A stretch of DNA of 64,000 nt from Betaproteobacteria bacterium. Its GTDB lineage: Bacteria > Pseudomonadota > Gammaproteobacteria > Burkholderiales > Burkholderiaceae_C. The notes below the pieces were generated by a model. That model was not told where the DNA came from and did not search any database. It saw nothing but the letters and a program-made list of their open reading frames with translations. A program made the translations under genes and the position numbers. Within the stretch, counting starts at the first letter, position 1, and the number at the start of each line of letters is the position of its first letter. This document shows positions 19,228 to 27,746 of the stretch, piece by piece. The DNA is taken from positions 372,001 through 436,000 of the forward strand of contig JADJWD010000004.1 of assembly GCA_016716535.1 (NCBI GenBank), in the 5' to 3' direction.

Positions 19228-20228
19228 TGATGGCCTGGCTGCTTGTGCAGTTCATGGTCTGCGCCGTGCTGATCGCACGGGCTGGCTACGTGCTCAGCCG
19301 CAGCGCCGATGCGCTGGCCGAGGCCCACGGCTGGGGGCGCGGCTGGGTCGGCCTGGCACTGCTGGCCACCGTGACCTCGCTGCCCGAGCTGGCCTCGGGA
19401 ATCAGCGCGGTGGCCTTCGTCGACGCCCCCAACCTGGCGGTGGGCAACGCGCTCGGGGCCTGCGTCGTCAACCTGCTCTTCCTGGTCGTCGTCGACGCCC
19501 TGCAACGTCACCAGCCGATGTACCGCGAGGCCAGCGCGACGCACCTGCTGTCGGCCGGGTTCGGGGTCGTGATGCTGGGCTTCGTCGCCTTGAGCCTGCT
19601 CACCGGCACCCGTGCCCCGGCCGTGCTGCACGTCGGCGTCTACAGCCCGATGCTGCTGGCGCTGTACCTGTTGGCGCTCAAGGGCGTGCACGCGCACGAA
19701 CGCCGCGCCGTGGCGGCCGGCGTGCCGACGCGGGCGCCAGCGTCGGCCGGGCAGAGGCGCCGCGAGTGGCGGCGTTTCGGCCTCGCCGCGCTGGTGGTGC
19801 TCGTGGCGGGCAGTTGGCTGCCCGAGGTGGCCGACGGGCTGGCGACGGCGCTGGGCTTGTCGCGCAGTTTCGTCGGCACGGTGCTGATGGCGCTCGTCAC
19901 CACGCTGCCGGAGATGGCCGTGACGCTCGGCGCGCTGCGGCTGGGGGCGCTGGACATGGCGATCGGCAACCTGCTGGGCAGCAATCTCTTCAACGTCGTG
20001 ATCCTGGCGGTGGACGATGCGTTCTACGTCCGCGGCCCGCTGCTCGCCGACGCCGCCGCCGTGCATGCCGGCACCGCGGTGACGGCGCTGGTGATGACGG
20101 GGCTGGTCATCGTCGGCCTGGTGATGCGGCCGCAAGGGCGGACGCTGCGAGTGGTCAGCTGGATCAGCGTCGGTCTGGCCGCGACCTATGTGGTCAACGC
20201 GGCGCTGGTCTACCTGGGCGGGGTCTGA
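19227..20228 (+). CDS. CaCA-family sodium/calcium exchanger-type membrane protein
   Basis: 333 residues, about ten membrane segments in two halves. Each half has an alpha repeat: TSLPELASG with GNALGACVVNLLFLVVVD in the first, and TTLPEMAVTLGALRLGALDM with IGNLLGSNLFNVVILAVDD in the second. The Glu/Asp and Asn residues of these repeats coordinate the cation in NCX and YrbG-type exchangers. It would move Ca2+ or a related cation using a Na+ or H+ gradient. The ATG overlaps the ATPase stop as TGATG, so pump and exchanger are co-expressed and likely handle the same ion. A second ATG follows directly at 19230. Confidence 0.88.
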   Translation: MMAWLLVQFMVCAVLIARAGYVLSRSADALAEAHGWGRGWVGLALLATVTSLPELASGISAVAFVDAPNLAVGNALGACVVNLLFLVVVDALQRHQPMYREASATHLLSAGFGVVMLGFVALSLLTGTRAPAVLHVGVYSPMLLALYLLALKGVHAHERRAVAAGVPTRAPASAGQRRREWRRFGLAALVVLVAGSWLPEVADGLATALGLSRSFVGTVLMALVTTLPEMAVTLGALRLGALDMAIGNLLGSNLFNVVILAVDDAFYVRGPLLADAAAVHAGTAVTALVMTGLVIVGLVMRPQGRTLRVVSWISVGLAATYVVNAALVYLGGV

Positions 20229-20256
20229 CCGGCCACGAGATCGACGAGGAGACGCG

Positions 20257-20907
20257 ATGTTTCACATCCACGGCATCCAGGGGAGGATGTTCTCGGGCAC
20301 CCTCGAGCAACTGCGGCAGCAGCAGCTGGTCACCGGCGTCGCGCGCATCCGGCGCATCGCGCCCGTGGCCGCCGATGCGAGTCCGATCACGACCATGCCA
20401 CCGGGTGGCGGCAGCATCGGTGCGCACGGTTCTGGCGCCGAGGCGGTGCAGGCCTACGGCCAGGCCGCCAGGGCGCGGCAGCCGCTTACTTGTGCCGCCG
20501 ACGTGATGCACAGCCCGGCGCTCACGGTGCCGGCCGCGGCTACGCTGCGCGAGGCCTGGCTGGTGCTGGCGCGCCATGGCATCGCTCAGGCGCCGGTGGT
20601 CGGCGCTGGCGGCGCGCTCATCGGCCTGGTCGCTCGTGCCGAACTGATGCCCGCCGCATCGCTGGAGCCACCCAGCGCGGCGTCGGAGTCGGCCCGCCTG
20701 TCGCAGCCGGTGACGGCGGTGATGTGGTCGCCCGTGCCCAGCGCGGCGCCCGGCACCGACCTGCGCCGCGTGGCCGCGCTGTTGCTGCACACCGGACTGC
20801 CAGGAGTGCCCGTGGCGGACGACAACGGCGAGGTGCTCGGATTCGTCTCCCGCACCGACCTGCTGCGCGCGCTGACCACCGACCCGCCCCTGGACCTCTG
20901 GGGCTGA
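20257..20907 (+). CDS. CBS-domain pair protein
   Basis: 216 residues. The first 80 are an N-terminal extension (FHIHGIQGRMFSGTLEQLRQ then a Gly/Ala-rich linker) with no family I recognise. A Bateman module of two CBS motifs follows: ADVMHSPALTVPAAATLREA to VVGAGGALIGLVARAEL, and TAVMWSPVPSAAPGTDLRRV to VADDNGEVLGFVSRTDLLRA. CBS pairs bind adenosyl nucleotides and report energy state. It sits 28 bases after the exchanger gene and may regulate a neighbouring transporter. Confidence 0.85.
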   Translation: MFHIHGIQGRMFSGTLEQLRQQQLVTGVARIRRIAPVAADASPITTMPPGGGSIGAHGSGAEAVQAYGQAARARQPLTCAADVMHSPALTVPAAATLREAWLVLARHGIAQAPVVGAGGALIGLVARAELMPAASLEPPSAASESARLSQPVTAVMWSPVPSAAPGTDLRRVAALLLHTGLPGVPVADDNGEVLGFVSRTDLLRALTTDPPLDLWG

Positions 20908-20955
20908 ACGCCCGGAAACCGATCACCGACGCTCAGCATCGCCAACAGCACCCGC

Positions 20956-21303
20956 ATGCACGGCCCCTTTGCCGAGATCGCCCTGTTGCTGCTGGTCTGC
21001 GCGCTGGCCGGCGCCGCCTTCGTGCGGTTGCGCCAGCCGGTGCTGATCGCCTACATCTTCGTCGGCATCGCGGTGGGGCCGGCGGGGTTCGGGCTCGTGA
21101 CGGCACACGACCAGATCGACCTGCTCGCCCAGGTCGGGGTGGCGGTGCTGCTGTTCGCGGTGGGGCTGAAGCTGGACCTGCACCACATCCGCCACATCGG
21201 GCCGGTGGCGCTGGCCACCGGCCTGGGCCAGCTCGCCTTCACCATCGTGATCGGCTTCGCGCTGATCCTGGCGCTGGGCAAGGGCGCGATGGAGGCCCAC
21301 TGA
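20956..21303 (+). pseudogene. Kef/CPA2-type cation:proton antiporter, N-terminal fragment
   Basis: 115 residues covering only the first three or four membrane segments of a CPA2 antiporter: FAEIALLLLVCALAGAAFVRLRQP, then IAYIFVGIAVGPAGFGL and VGVAVLLFAVGLKLDLHHI, ending GFALILALGKGAMEAH. Full members have 10-13 segments and 380 or more residues. The next gene begins 20 bases after the TGA, and neither other frame carries the missing part, so it is a deletion and not a simple frameshift. It is unlikely to transport alone. Its reading frame and coding bias are otherwise healthy. Confidence 0.78.
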
Positions 21304-21323
21304 CCGACATTCGGAGGAACCCC

Positions 21324-22721
21324 ATGCGAATGACCTTCATCGGCGCCGCGCAGGAAGTGACCGGCTCGTGCTTTCTGCTGGAGACGGACGACGCCCGCTT
21401 TCTGGTCGACTGCGGCATGTTTCAAGGCGGACGCGAGGCGCGTGCGCGCAACCTGAAGGCCTGGCCGTTCGATCCTCGGCAGATCGACTTCGTGCTGCTC
21501 ACGCATGCGCACATTGACCACAGCGGCCTGCTGCCGCGCCTGTGCGCCCACGGCTTCCGCGGGCCGATCTTCACTACCCGCGCCACCGTGGACCTGCTGT
21601 CTGTGATGCTGCTGGACAGCGCCTTCATCCAGGAGAGCGAGTGGGCGCGCGCGCAGCGCCAGCGCGCGCGACAGCCGCGAGCCGACGCACCAGCGTTGCT
21701 CTACACCGTGGCACAGGCCGAGGCGTGCCTGGAGCAGTTGCAGGGCACGTCCTATGACGAAGACGTCGAGCCGCATGCGTCCGTGCGCTGCCGCTTCCGC
21801 GACGCCGGCCACATCCTCGGCTCGGCCATTCTGGAAGTCTGGGTGACCGAGAACGGCCGCACGCGCAAACTGGTGTTCTCGGGCGATCTCGGGCAGCCCG
21901 GGCGGCCCATCGTGCGCGACCCTACGACGATCGACTCGGCCGACGTGTTGGTGGTCGAGTCCACCTACGGCAACCGGCTGCACCGGCCGCTGGCCGAGAC
22001 CATCGACGAACTGGTGTTCGTCATCGAAGACACGCTGCGGCGGCGCCAGGGCAACATCATCATCCCGGCCTTCGCGCTCGGCCGCACGCAGGAGTTGCTG
22101 CACCTGCTGCTGGACCTTTGCCGACGGGGCAAGCTGCCCCGCCTGCAGGTGTTCGTCGACTCACCGATGGCCCACAAGGTGACCGAGATCACCTGGCAAC
22201 ACAACGAATTCCTCGACGAAGAGAGCCGAGCGCTGCTGTCGCTGCGCCAGTCGCACCAGGAGTGGCTGGATCTTCGGTTCACGCGTAGCGTCGAGGAGTC
22301 GATGGCACTGAACCGCATCAAGGCGGGCGCCATCATCATCGCGGCCAGTGGCATGTGTGATGCCGGCCGCATCAAGCACCACCTGAGGCACCACCTCGGA
22401 CGCCCAGAGTGCGCCATCGTGATCATCGGCTTCCAGGCCGAGGGCACGCTCGGTCGGCGCCTGGTGGACGGCGACAAGCACGTGCGCATCTTCGGCGAGG
22501 ACGTCCGCGTGCGGGCGAGCATCCATACGATCGGCGGCCTGTCGGCGCACGCCGACCAAGCTGCACTGCTGAGCTGGTTGAAGCGATTCGAGACAGCGCC
22601 GCAGCGTAGCTTCGTCGTGCACGGCGAAGCTCGGACCGCCTGCGGCTTCGCTGACCGCGTCGCCGACGAACTCGGATGGAGCGTGGAAGCGCCGGCACCC
22701 GGAACACGGGTCGATCTATGA
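21324..22721 (+). CDS. MBL-fold/beta-CASP ribonuclease (YSH1/CPSF-like)
   Basis: 465 residues, GGAGG ahead of the ATG at 21324. Metallo-beta-lactamase motifs are THAHIDHSG (H61, H63, D65, H66), DAGHILGSA and SGDLG. The beta-CASP part holds ESTYGNR, PAFALGRTQELL, SGMCDAGRIKHHL and HTIGGLSAHADQ, ending in VVHGE. These define the bacterial RNA-processing exonuclease/endonuclease branch related to CPSF-73, with two zinc ions. Such genes recur beside universal stress and CBS genes in proteobacterial low-oxygen clusters. The RNA target is unknown. Confidence 0.93.
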   Translation: MRMTFIGAAQEVTGSCFLLETDDARFLVDCGMFQGGREARARNLKAWPFDPRQIDFVLLTHAHIDHSGLLPRLCAHGFRGPIFTTRATVDLLSVMLLDSAFIQESEWARAQRQRARQPRADAPALLYTVAQAEACLEQLQGTSYDEDVEPHASVRCRFRDAGHILGSAILEVWVTENGRTRKLVFSGDLGQPGRPIVRDPTTIDSADVLVVESTYGNRLHRPLAETIDELVFVIEDTLRRRQGNIIIPAFALGRTQELLHLLLDLCRRGKLPRLQVFVDSPMAHKVTEITWQHNEFLDEESRALLSLRQSHQEWLDLRFTRSVEESMALNRIKAGAIIIAASGMCDAGRIKHHLRHHLGRPECAIVIIGFQAEGTLGRRLVDGDKHVRIFGEDVRVRASIHTIGGLSAHADQAALLSWLKRFETAPQRSFVVHGEARTACGFADRVADELGWSVEAPAPGTRVDL

Positions 22722-22767
22722 CGATCAGAGCGTGGGCAGCCTTTCAGGGCTCGGAGGAGTTGGTGCC

Positions 22768-22959
22768 ATGAAGATGCTCGTCGCCGTCGACGGCTCGGAA
22801 CAAGCGCTCGAGGCCGTTCGCTACGCGTTGGGTCTAAGGCAAGCGGGCCTGGTCGCCTCCTTCGTGCTCGCCACCGTGCAGGAGCCGACCTACGTGTACG
22901 AAGTGGTGCTCACGCCCGACGCCGACGTGCTGGAGCGGCTCAGCGGCGCCGTGGGATAA
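22768..22959 (+). pseudogene. Universal stress protein, truncated N-terminal fragment
   Basis: 63 residues. It starts MKMLVAVDGSEQALEAVRYA, the first strand and helix of a UspA fold, and continues to LTPDADVLERLSGAVG, then stops at TAA. A complete domain needs about 140-150 residues including the ATP-binding loop, which is missing. No Usp-like sequence continues in any frame in 22960-23086, so the 3' part was lost. There is a GGAGGAG about ten bases before the start, so a short peptide could still be made. Confidence 0.78.
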
Positions 22960-23086
22960 CAGGCGAAGCTCTTCACCGTCGCTCTGACGCGACATCGATC
23001 CGCCCTGCTGAGGCGACCGCCCCTGACCCTCCAAAGCAGTCTTAAAAGTGCTGAGAACTCTGGCGCTAATTCTGTTGCCAGGGGCC

Positions 23087-23129
23087 AAAAAGAGAAAACG
23101 GGTTAGCTCCTTGTGAGAGCTAACCCGTT
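23087..23129 (-). terminator. Rho-independent terminator of tRNA-Pro
   Basis: A perfect 13-base inverted repeat (AACGGGTTAGCTC, 23097-23109, and its complement at 23117-23129) with a 7-base loop is followed in minus-strand sense by a T-rich tail (TTTTCTCTTTTT, partly within the stem). It lies 8 bases beyond the 3' end of the tRNA gene. The plus-strand gap 22960-23086 before it shows nothing else and is less GC-rich than its surroundings. Confidence 0.9.
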
Positions 23130-23137
23130 GATTTCAT

Positions 23138-23214
23138 TGGTCGGGGTGGCGGGATTCGAACTCGCGACCCCTTGCACCCCATGCAAGTGCGCTACCAGGC
23201 TGCGCTACACCCCG
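23138..23214 (-). tRNA. tRNA-Pro(GGG)
   Basis: 77 bases reading CGGGGTGTAGCGCAGCC at the 5' end and closing with CACCCCG, discriminator A and an encoded CCA. The anticodon stem CTTGC/GCAAG encloses the loop ATGGGGT, giving anticodon GGG for the proline codon CCC. The T arm carries the usual GTTCGAATC. It is a single gene with its own terminator. Its 3' end faces the stress/ion block, which is the usual geometry of an island insertion site, but no integrase or repeat of the tRNA end was found. Confidence 0.96.
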
Positions 23215-23269
23215 ACGAAGCTGCGGATTATACGGGGCGGGACGGTGATTCCCGCCGCTTCGCGCTTCT

Positions 23270-23665
23270 TCAAGGCTCGAGCAGCTCGCGGATCGACATC
23301 AGCTCGCTGCGCAGCCGCTGCACGTCGATGCCCGCGGCGTCGTCGGACACCTCTTCTGGCAACACCACCGGCACCTCGACTGATGCGACTGCGGTGCTGC
23401 GGTCCAGCAGCGCTGCGTCGGCCAGGCGGTTGCGCGCGCCGCTGATCGTGAAGCCCTGGTCATACAGCAACTCGCGGATGCGCCGCACGAGCAGCACCTC
23501 GTGGTGCTGGTAGTAGCGCCGGTTGCCGCGGCGCTTCATCGGCTTGAGCTGACTGAACTCCTGCTCCCAATAGCGCAGCACGTACGGCTTGACGCCGCAC
23601 AGCTCGCTGACCTCACCGATGGTGAAGTAGCGTTTGGCGGGGATGACCGGGAGCGCTTTCTCCAT
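23270..23665 (-). CDS. MerR-family transcriptional regulator (ihfA-linked)
   Basis: 131 residues from the ATG at 23665; a TTG three codons upstream is an alternative. The winged-helix DNA-binding domain opens with RYFTIGEVSELCGVKPYVLR and continues YWEQEFSQLKPMKRRGNRRYY, the standard MerR N-terminus. The short C-terminal part (helix LLVRRIRELLYDQGFTISGA and an acidic tail) has no metal-binding cysteines, so it is not a classical metal sensor. It lies 35 bases after ihfA and is probably the last gene of the thrS-to-ihfA operon. Targets are unknown. Confidence 0.9.
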   Translation of the reverse strand: MEKALPVIPAKRYFTIGEVSELCGVKPYVLRYWEQEFSQLKPMKRRGNRRYYQHHEVLLVRRIRELLYDQGFTISGARNRLADAALLDRSTAVASVEVPVVLPEEVSDDAAGIDVQRLRSELMSIRELLEP

Positions 23666-23700
23666 TGAAATCAATGGGATCCAACGGGAAAGCTCAGACT

Positions 23701-24123
23701 CTACTCGAACTCACCTTCTAGGGGGGTGTCGCCTTGCACGAGCGCCTTCAGTTTGTGGCTGGCGTGAAAAGTCACCACGTTGCGCGCCTTGATCGGGATC
23801 GACTCGCCGGTGCGCGGGTTGCGCCCGGGGCGCGGCGCTTTGCGCCGGATGTTGAAGTTGCCGAAGCCCGACAGCTTCACGTCCTGGCCCGTGACGAGCG
23901 TGCCGTGCACGATCTCGAAGAAGGCCTCGACCATGTCCTTGCTCTCGCGCTTGTTCAGGCCGAGGCGGTCGAACAGCAGCTCGGCCAGCTCGGCCTTCGT
24001 CAGCGTCGGCGTCTCGAGCGTCGGCAGGATCGCCGGCTTGCCGGCGATGGTGCCCGCCGCGGCGGCGTTGCCGCCCGTCGTGTCTTCGGCCATCTCGCGC
24101 TTCTCCCCTGGCATGTCGCTCAT
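23701..24123 (-). CDS. ihfA: Integration host factor subunit alpha
   Basis: 140 residues. The HU/IHF fold begins at about residue 41 (LTKAELAELLFDRLGLNKRE) and includes KLSGFGNF and the DNA-intercalating arm with RPGRNPRTGESIPI. IHF-alpha pairs with IHF-beta to bend DNA about 160 degrees in replication, recombination and transcription. Compared with the 99-residue E. coli protein there is an extra N-terminal tail of about 39 residues. An internal ATG at residue 11 has GGGAGAAG eight bases upstream and may be the true start, still leaving a 30-residue tail. It follows pheT by 11 bases. Confidence 0.96.
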   Translation of the reverse strand: MSDMPGEKREMAEDTTGGNAAAAGTIAGKPAILPTLETPTLTKAELAELLFDRLGLNKRESKDMVEAFFEIVHGTLVTGQDVKLSGFGNFNIRRKAPRPGRNPRTGESIPIKARNVVTFHASHKLKALVQGDTPLEGEFE

Positions 24124-24134
24124 CCGCGGCGCCT

Positions 24135-26603
24135 TCAGCCGCGCAGGCGCGCGCCGAAGGCGCTGGCCGCCCGCGCCACCGCGCTGTCCACGGCCGCTTC
24201 GATGCGTTCGTCGGTGAGCGTCGCAGCATCATCGCGCAGCTCCAGCCGGTAGGCCATGCTGCGTTCACCCATCGACACACCTGAGCCGCTCGGCGTGGCC
24301 GCGGGGCCACTGCCCCCACTGCCGCTGCCACCGGTGGGGCGGTAGAGGTCGAACAGCGTCGCCGAGCGCACGAGGCCTGCCGGGTCGGCGGCCAGGCACG
24401 CGGCCAGCGCCGCATGGCTGGCGCCTGACCCTTCGGCCAGCACCAGCGCCACGTCGCGCCAGGCCGATTGCTGGCGCGGCACCGGCTGGTACGCCGGCAC
24501 GCGTGCGCGCCGCACGGCGGCGAGGTCCAGCTCGAACAGCACCGGCGCCGCGGGCAGCTCGTAGCCCTGGCGCCAGCGCGGATGCAGCTCGCCGACGAAG
24601 CCGATCGCCTCGCCGTCCAGCCGCACCAGCGCGGAGCGGCCCGGGTGCAGCGCCGGGTGCGGGGCCGGCTCGAAGGTCGGCACGCGCGGCGCGAGCAGCG
24701 CCTCGAGGTCGCCCTTGATGTCGAAGAAGTCGACCGTGCGCTCGCGAGTGGCCCACTGCGGCGCATCCGCCGGCCCGTAGGCGATCGCCGCGATGCGCAT
24801 CGGCTGGTCGACGCCGGCGACGGTGAGTTCGCCGTCGGGCACCGCCTCGTCGCGCCTGAAGACGCGGCCGAGTTCGAAGAGGCGCACGCGCGTCGCCTTG
24901 TGCGCGAGGTTGTGGCGCAGCGCCGCGACGAGGCTGCCGACGAGGCTCGAGCGCATCACCGCCAGCGGCGCGGCGATCGGATTGAGCACGCGGATCGGCT
25001 GCTCGTTGCCGGCGAGTTCACGCTCCCAGCGCTCCTCGACGAAGCTGAAGGCGATCGTTTCCTGGTAGCCGAGGCCCGCGAGCGCGTGCCGCAGCGCCCA
25101 GGCGCCGCGTTCGGCTTCGGCGCGCGCGCGCGGCGCCACCGGCGCCTGCGGGTCGGCGGTGGGCAGCTTGTCGTAGCCGACGACGCGGATCACCTCCTCG
25201 ATCAGGTCTTCCTCGATCGCGAGGTCGAAGCGCCAAGGCGGCGGCGTCACGCGCAGCAGCCCGGGCTCCTCGGTGCACTCGACACCGAGACGGCGGAACA
25301 CGTCGGCGCACTGCGGCTGCGTCAGCGGCAGGCCCACCACCTTGGCGGCGCGCGCGACGCGCATCGCCACGGGCTTGCGCTCGGGCAGCGCCAGCACCTG
25401 GTCGTCCATCGGCCCGGCCTCGCCGCCGCAGACCTCACGCACGAGCGCGGTGATGTGCTCGATGTGCTCGACAGTCGTCGACGGGTCGACGCCGCGCTCG
25501 AAGCGGTGGCCGGCGTCGGTGGCGAAGGCGAAGCGGCGCGAGCGGCCCTGCACTGCCTCGGGCCACCAGAACGCGGCCTCGACGTAGACGTTGCGCGTGT
25601 CGTCGGACACCGCCGTCGCGTCGCCGCCCATGATGCCGGCGAGCGACTCGACCGCCAGCGCATCGGCGATGACGCCGACACCCGCGTCGACCTCGATCGT
25701 GTTGCCGTTCAGCAGCTTCAGCGTCTCGCCCTTGCGGCCCCAGCGCACGACGAGCTTGTCGTGGATCTTGTCGAAGTCGAAGATGTGCGAAGGCCGGCCG
25801 TACTCGAACATCACGTAGTTCGAGATGTCGACGAGCGCGCTGACGCTGCGCTGGCCGCAGCGCGCCAGCCGCTGCACCATCCACGCGGGCGTCTTCGCCT
25901 TCGTGTCGACGCCGCGGATGACACGGCCGGAGAAGCGGCCGCAAAGATCCTTGGCCAGCACCTCGACCGGCAGCCGCTGGTCGTGCGTGGGCCGCACCGG
26001 CTCGAAGCGCGGCGTCTTCAGCGGCGCGCCGGTCAGCGCGCTGACCTCGCGCGCGATGCCGTAGACGCTGAGCGCGTGCGCGAGGTTCGGCGTGAGCTTG
26101 AGCGTGAAGATCGTGTCGTCCAGCCGCAGGTGCTCGCGCACCGACTGGCCGAGCGGCGCGTCGGCGGCCAGCTCCATCAGGCCCGCGTGATCGTCGGCGA
26201 TGCCGAGTTCCTTGGCCGAGCACAACATGCCGGCGCTGTCGACGCCGCGCAGCTTGCCGACGCCGATCAAGAACGGCTTGCCGTCGGCGCTGCCCTCGGC
26301 CGGCGGCAGTTGCGCGCCGACGGTCGCCAGCGGCGCGCGCAGGCCGGCGCGCGCGTTCGGCGCGCCGCAGACCACTTGCAGCGGCTCGCCGCGGCCGATG
26401 CTCACCTTGCACACGCGCAGGCGGTCGGCCTGCGGGTGCGGCGCGGCTTCGAGGATCTCGGCGACGACGACGCCGGTGAACGGCGGCGCCACCTGGCGCA
26501 GCTCTTCGACCTCCATGCCGCTCATCGTCAGCAGGTCGGCCAGCGCCTGCGTGCCGATCGGCGGGTCGCAGAACTCGCGCAGCCAGGACTCGGGGAATTG
26601 CAT
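24135..26603 (-). CDS. pheT: Phenylalanyl-tRNA synthetase beta subunit
   Basis: 822 residues, a normal length. The N-terminus has the tRNA-binding (EMAP-like) domain including VCKVSIGRGEPLQVVCGAPN, the B3/B4 editing domain is central, B5 follows (EDLIEEVIRVVGYDKLP), and the C-terminal anticodon-binding (FDX-ACB) domain begins about PVPRQQSAWRDVALVL. It forms the alpha2-beta2 cytosolic enzyme that charges tRNA-Phe and removes mischarged tyrosine. A Gly/Ser-rich insert (SGSGGSG) lies near the C-terminus. The start is 21 bases after the pheS stop. Confidence 0.98.
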   Translation of the reverse strand: MQFPESWLREFCDPPIGTQALADLLTMSGMEVEELRQVAPPFTGVVVAEILEAAPHPQADRLRVCKVSIGRGEPLQVVCGAPNARAGLRAPLATVGAQLPPAEGSADGKPFLIGVGKLRGVDSAGMLCSAKELGIADDHAGLMELAADAPLGQSVREHLRLDDTIFTLKLTPNLAHALSVYGIAREVSALTGAPLKTPRFEPVRPTHDQRLPVEVLAKDLCGRFSGRVIRGVDTKAKTPAWMVQRLARCGQRSVSALVDISNYVMFEYGRPSHIFDFDKIHDKLVVRWGRKGETLKLLNGNTIEVDAGVGVIADALAVESLAGIMGGDATAVSDDTRNVYVEAAFWWPEAVQGRSRRFAFATDAGHRFERGVDPSTTVEHIEHITALVREVCGGEAGPMDDQVLALPERKPVAMRVARAAKVVGLPLTQPQCADVFRRLGVECTEEPGLLRVTPPPWRFDLAIEEDLIEEVIRVVGYDKLPTADPQAPVAPRARAEAERGAWALRHALAGLGYQETIAFSFVEERWERELAGNEQPIRVLNPIAAPLAVMRSSLVGSLVAALRHNLAHKATRVRLFELGRVFRRDEAVPDGELTVAGVDQPMRIAAIAYGPADAPQWATRERTVDFFDIKGDLEALLAPRVPTFEPAPHPALHPGRSALVRLDGEAIGFVGELHPRWRQGYELPAAPVLFELDLAAVRRARVPAYQPVPRQQSAWRDVALVLAEGSGASHAALAACLAADPAGLVRSATLFDLYRPTGGSGSGGSGPAATPSGSGVSMGERSMAYRLELRDDAATLTDERIEAAVDSAVARAASAFGARLRG

Positions 26604-26624
26604 TGAACGGGTCTCTTCTTGGCT

Positions 26625-27680
26625 TCAGCGGAACTGCGTGAGGAAGCGCAGGTCGCCGTCGAACATCAGCCTGAGGTCGTCGATGCCATAGCGCAGCATC
26701 GCCAGCCGGTCGGGGCCCATGCCGAACGCGAAGCCGATGTGGTGCTCGGGGTCGAGGCCGTAGTTGCGCACGACGTTGGGGTGCACCTGGCCGGAGCCCG
26801 CCACCTCGAGCCAGCGGCCGGCGAGCGGCCCACTGCGGAACTGGATGTCGATCTCGGCGCTCGGCTCGGTGAACGGGAAGAAGCTCGGGCGGAAGCGCAC
26901 GTCGAAGTCGCTCGTCTCGAAGAACTCGCGCACGAAGCCGGTGAAGACGACCTTCAGGTCCTTGAAGCAAACGTTCTCGCCGATCCACAGGCCCTCGACC
27001 TGGTGGAACATCGGCGAGTGCGTCGCGTCGCTGTCGACGCGGTAGACGCGCCCCGGCGCGATGACGCGGATCTCGGGCACGCGCTCGCCGCGCGCTTGCA
27101 GCTCGGCGTACTTGGCGGCGTGCGCGCGCGCGTAGCGCACCTGCATCGGGCTCGTGTGCGGACGCAGGTTCAGCCAGCGGCCTTCGGCATCCTTCAGGTC
27201 GACGTAGAAGGTGTCCTGCATCGAACGCGCCGGATGGTTCTCCGGGTTGTTCAGCGCCGTGAAGCTCATCCAGTCGGTCTCGATCTCGGGGCCTTCGGCA
27301 ACGTCGAAGCCCATGCTCGCGAAGATCGACTCGATGCGCTCGAGCGTGCGGCTCACCGGGTGCAGGCCGCCGGTGCCGCGCTGGCGGCCGGGCAGTGTCA
27401 CGTCGAGCGCCTGCGCCTTCAACTGCCCTTCGAGCTCGGCTTCGGCCAGCGCCTCGCGGCGCGTCTGCAGTGCCGCCTCGATCTGCGCCTTGGCCTGGTT
27501 GATCTCGGCGCCGCGGGTCTTCTTCGTTTCGACCGGCAGGCTGGCCAGCGACTTCAGCAGCTCGGTGACGCGGCCGCTCTTGCCGAGGAAGCGCGCCTTG
27601 GCGTTCTCCAGTTCGGCCGGCGTGGGCGCGGCCTGGAACTCGGCGTTCGCCGAGGCCACCAGGTTGTCGAGGTCGGTCAT
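26625..27680 (-). CDS. pheS: Phenylalanyl-tRNA synthetase alpha subunit
   Basis: 351 residues from the ATG at 27680 (MTDLDNLVASANAEF). After the N-terminal coiled coil come the class II motifs: motif 1 around HPVSRTLERIESIFASMGF, motif 2 with FRPSFFPFTEPS, and motif 3 GFAFGMGPDRLAMLRYGIDD. It supplies the catalytic site that makes Phe-AMP and Phe-tRNA. The leader contains a strong terminator hairpin 17 bases before the ATG, so pheS-pheT expression can be separated from the ribosomal genes upstream. Confidence 0.98.
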   Translation of the reverse strand: MTDLDNLVASANAEFQAAPTPAELENAKARFLGKSGRVTELLKSLASLPVETKKTRGAEINQAKAQIEAALQTRREALAEAELEGQLKAQALDVTLPGRQRGTGGLHPVSRTLERIESIFASMGFDVAEGPEIETDWMSFTALNNPENHPARSMQDTFYVDLKDAEGRWLNLRPHTSPMQVRYARAHAAKYAELQARGERVPEIRVIAPGRVYRVDSDATHSPMFHQVEGLWIGENVCFKDLKVVFTGFVREFFETSDFDVRFRPSFFPFTEPSAEIDIQFRSGPLAGRWLEVAGSGQVHPNVVRNYGLDPEHHIGFAFGMGPDRLAMLRYGIDDLRLMFDGDLRFLTQFR

Positions 27681-27696
27681 GGCACGGGACAAAGAG

Positions 27697-27730
27697 ACAA
27701 AACAAAAGGCCGCCCTTGCGTGACGGCCTT
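27697..27730 (-). terminator. Intrinsic terminator/attenuator hairpin directly upstream of pheS
   Basis: In minus-strand sense, AAGGCCG (27730-27724) and CGGCCTT (27712-27706) form a 7-base stem with an 11-base loop, followed by TTGTTTTGT. It lies inside the rplT-pheS gap of an otherwise continuous operon, so it must be partly read through or regulated. There is no room for a leader peptide between rplT and this hairpin. Confidence 0.75.
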
Positions 27731-27746
27731 CGTCTGCGCTCGAAGA

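Noticed and set aside
23138..23214. tRNA-Pro as a confirmed attachment site for the stress block
   Set aside because: The geometry fits, but no integrase and no second copy of the tRNA 3' end were found in the window, so only a suggestion is kept.
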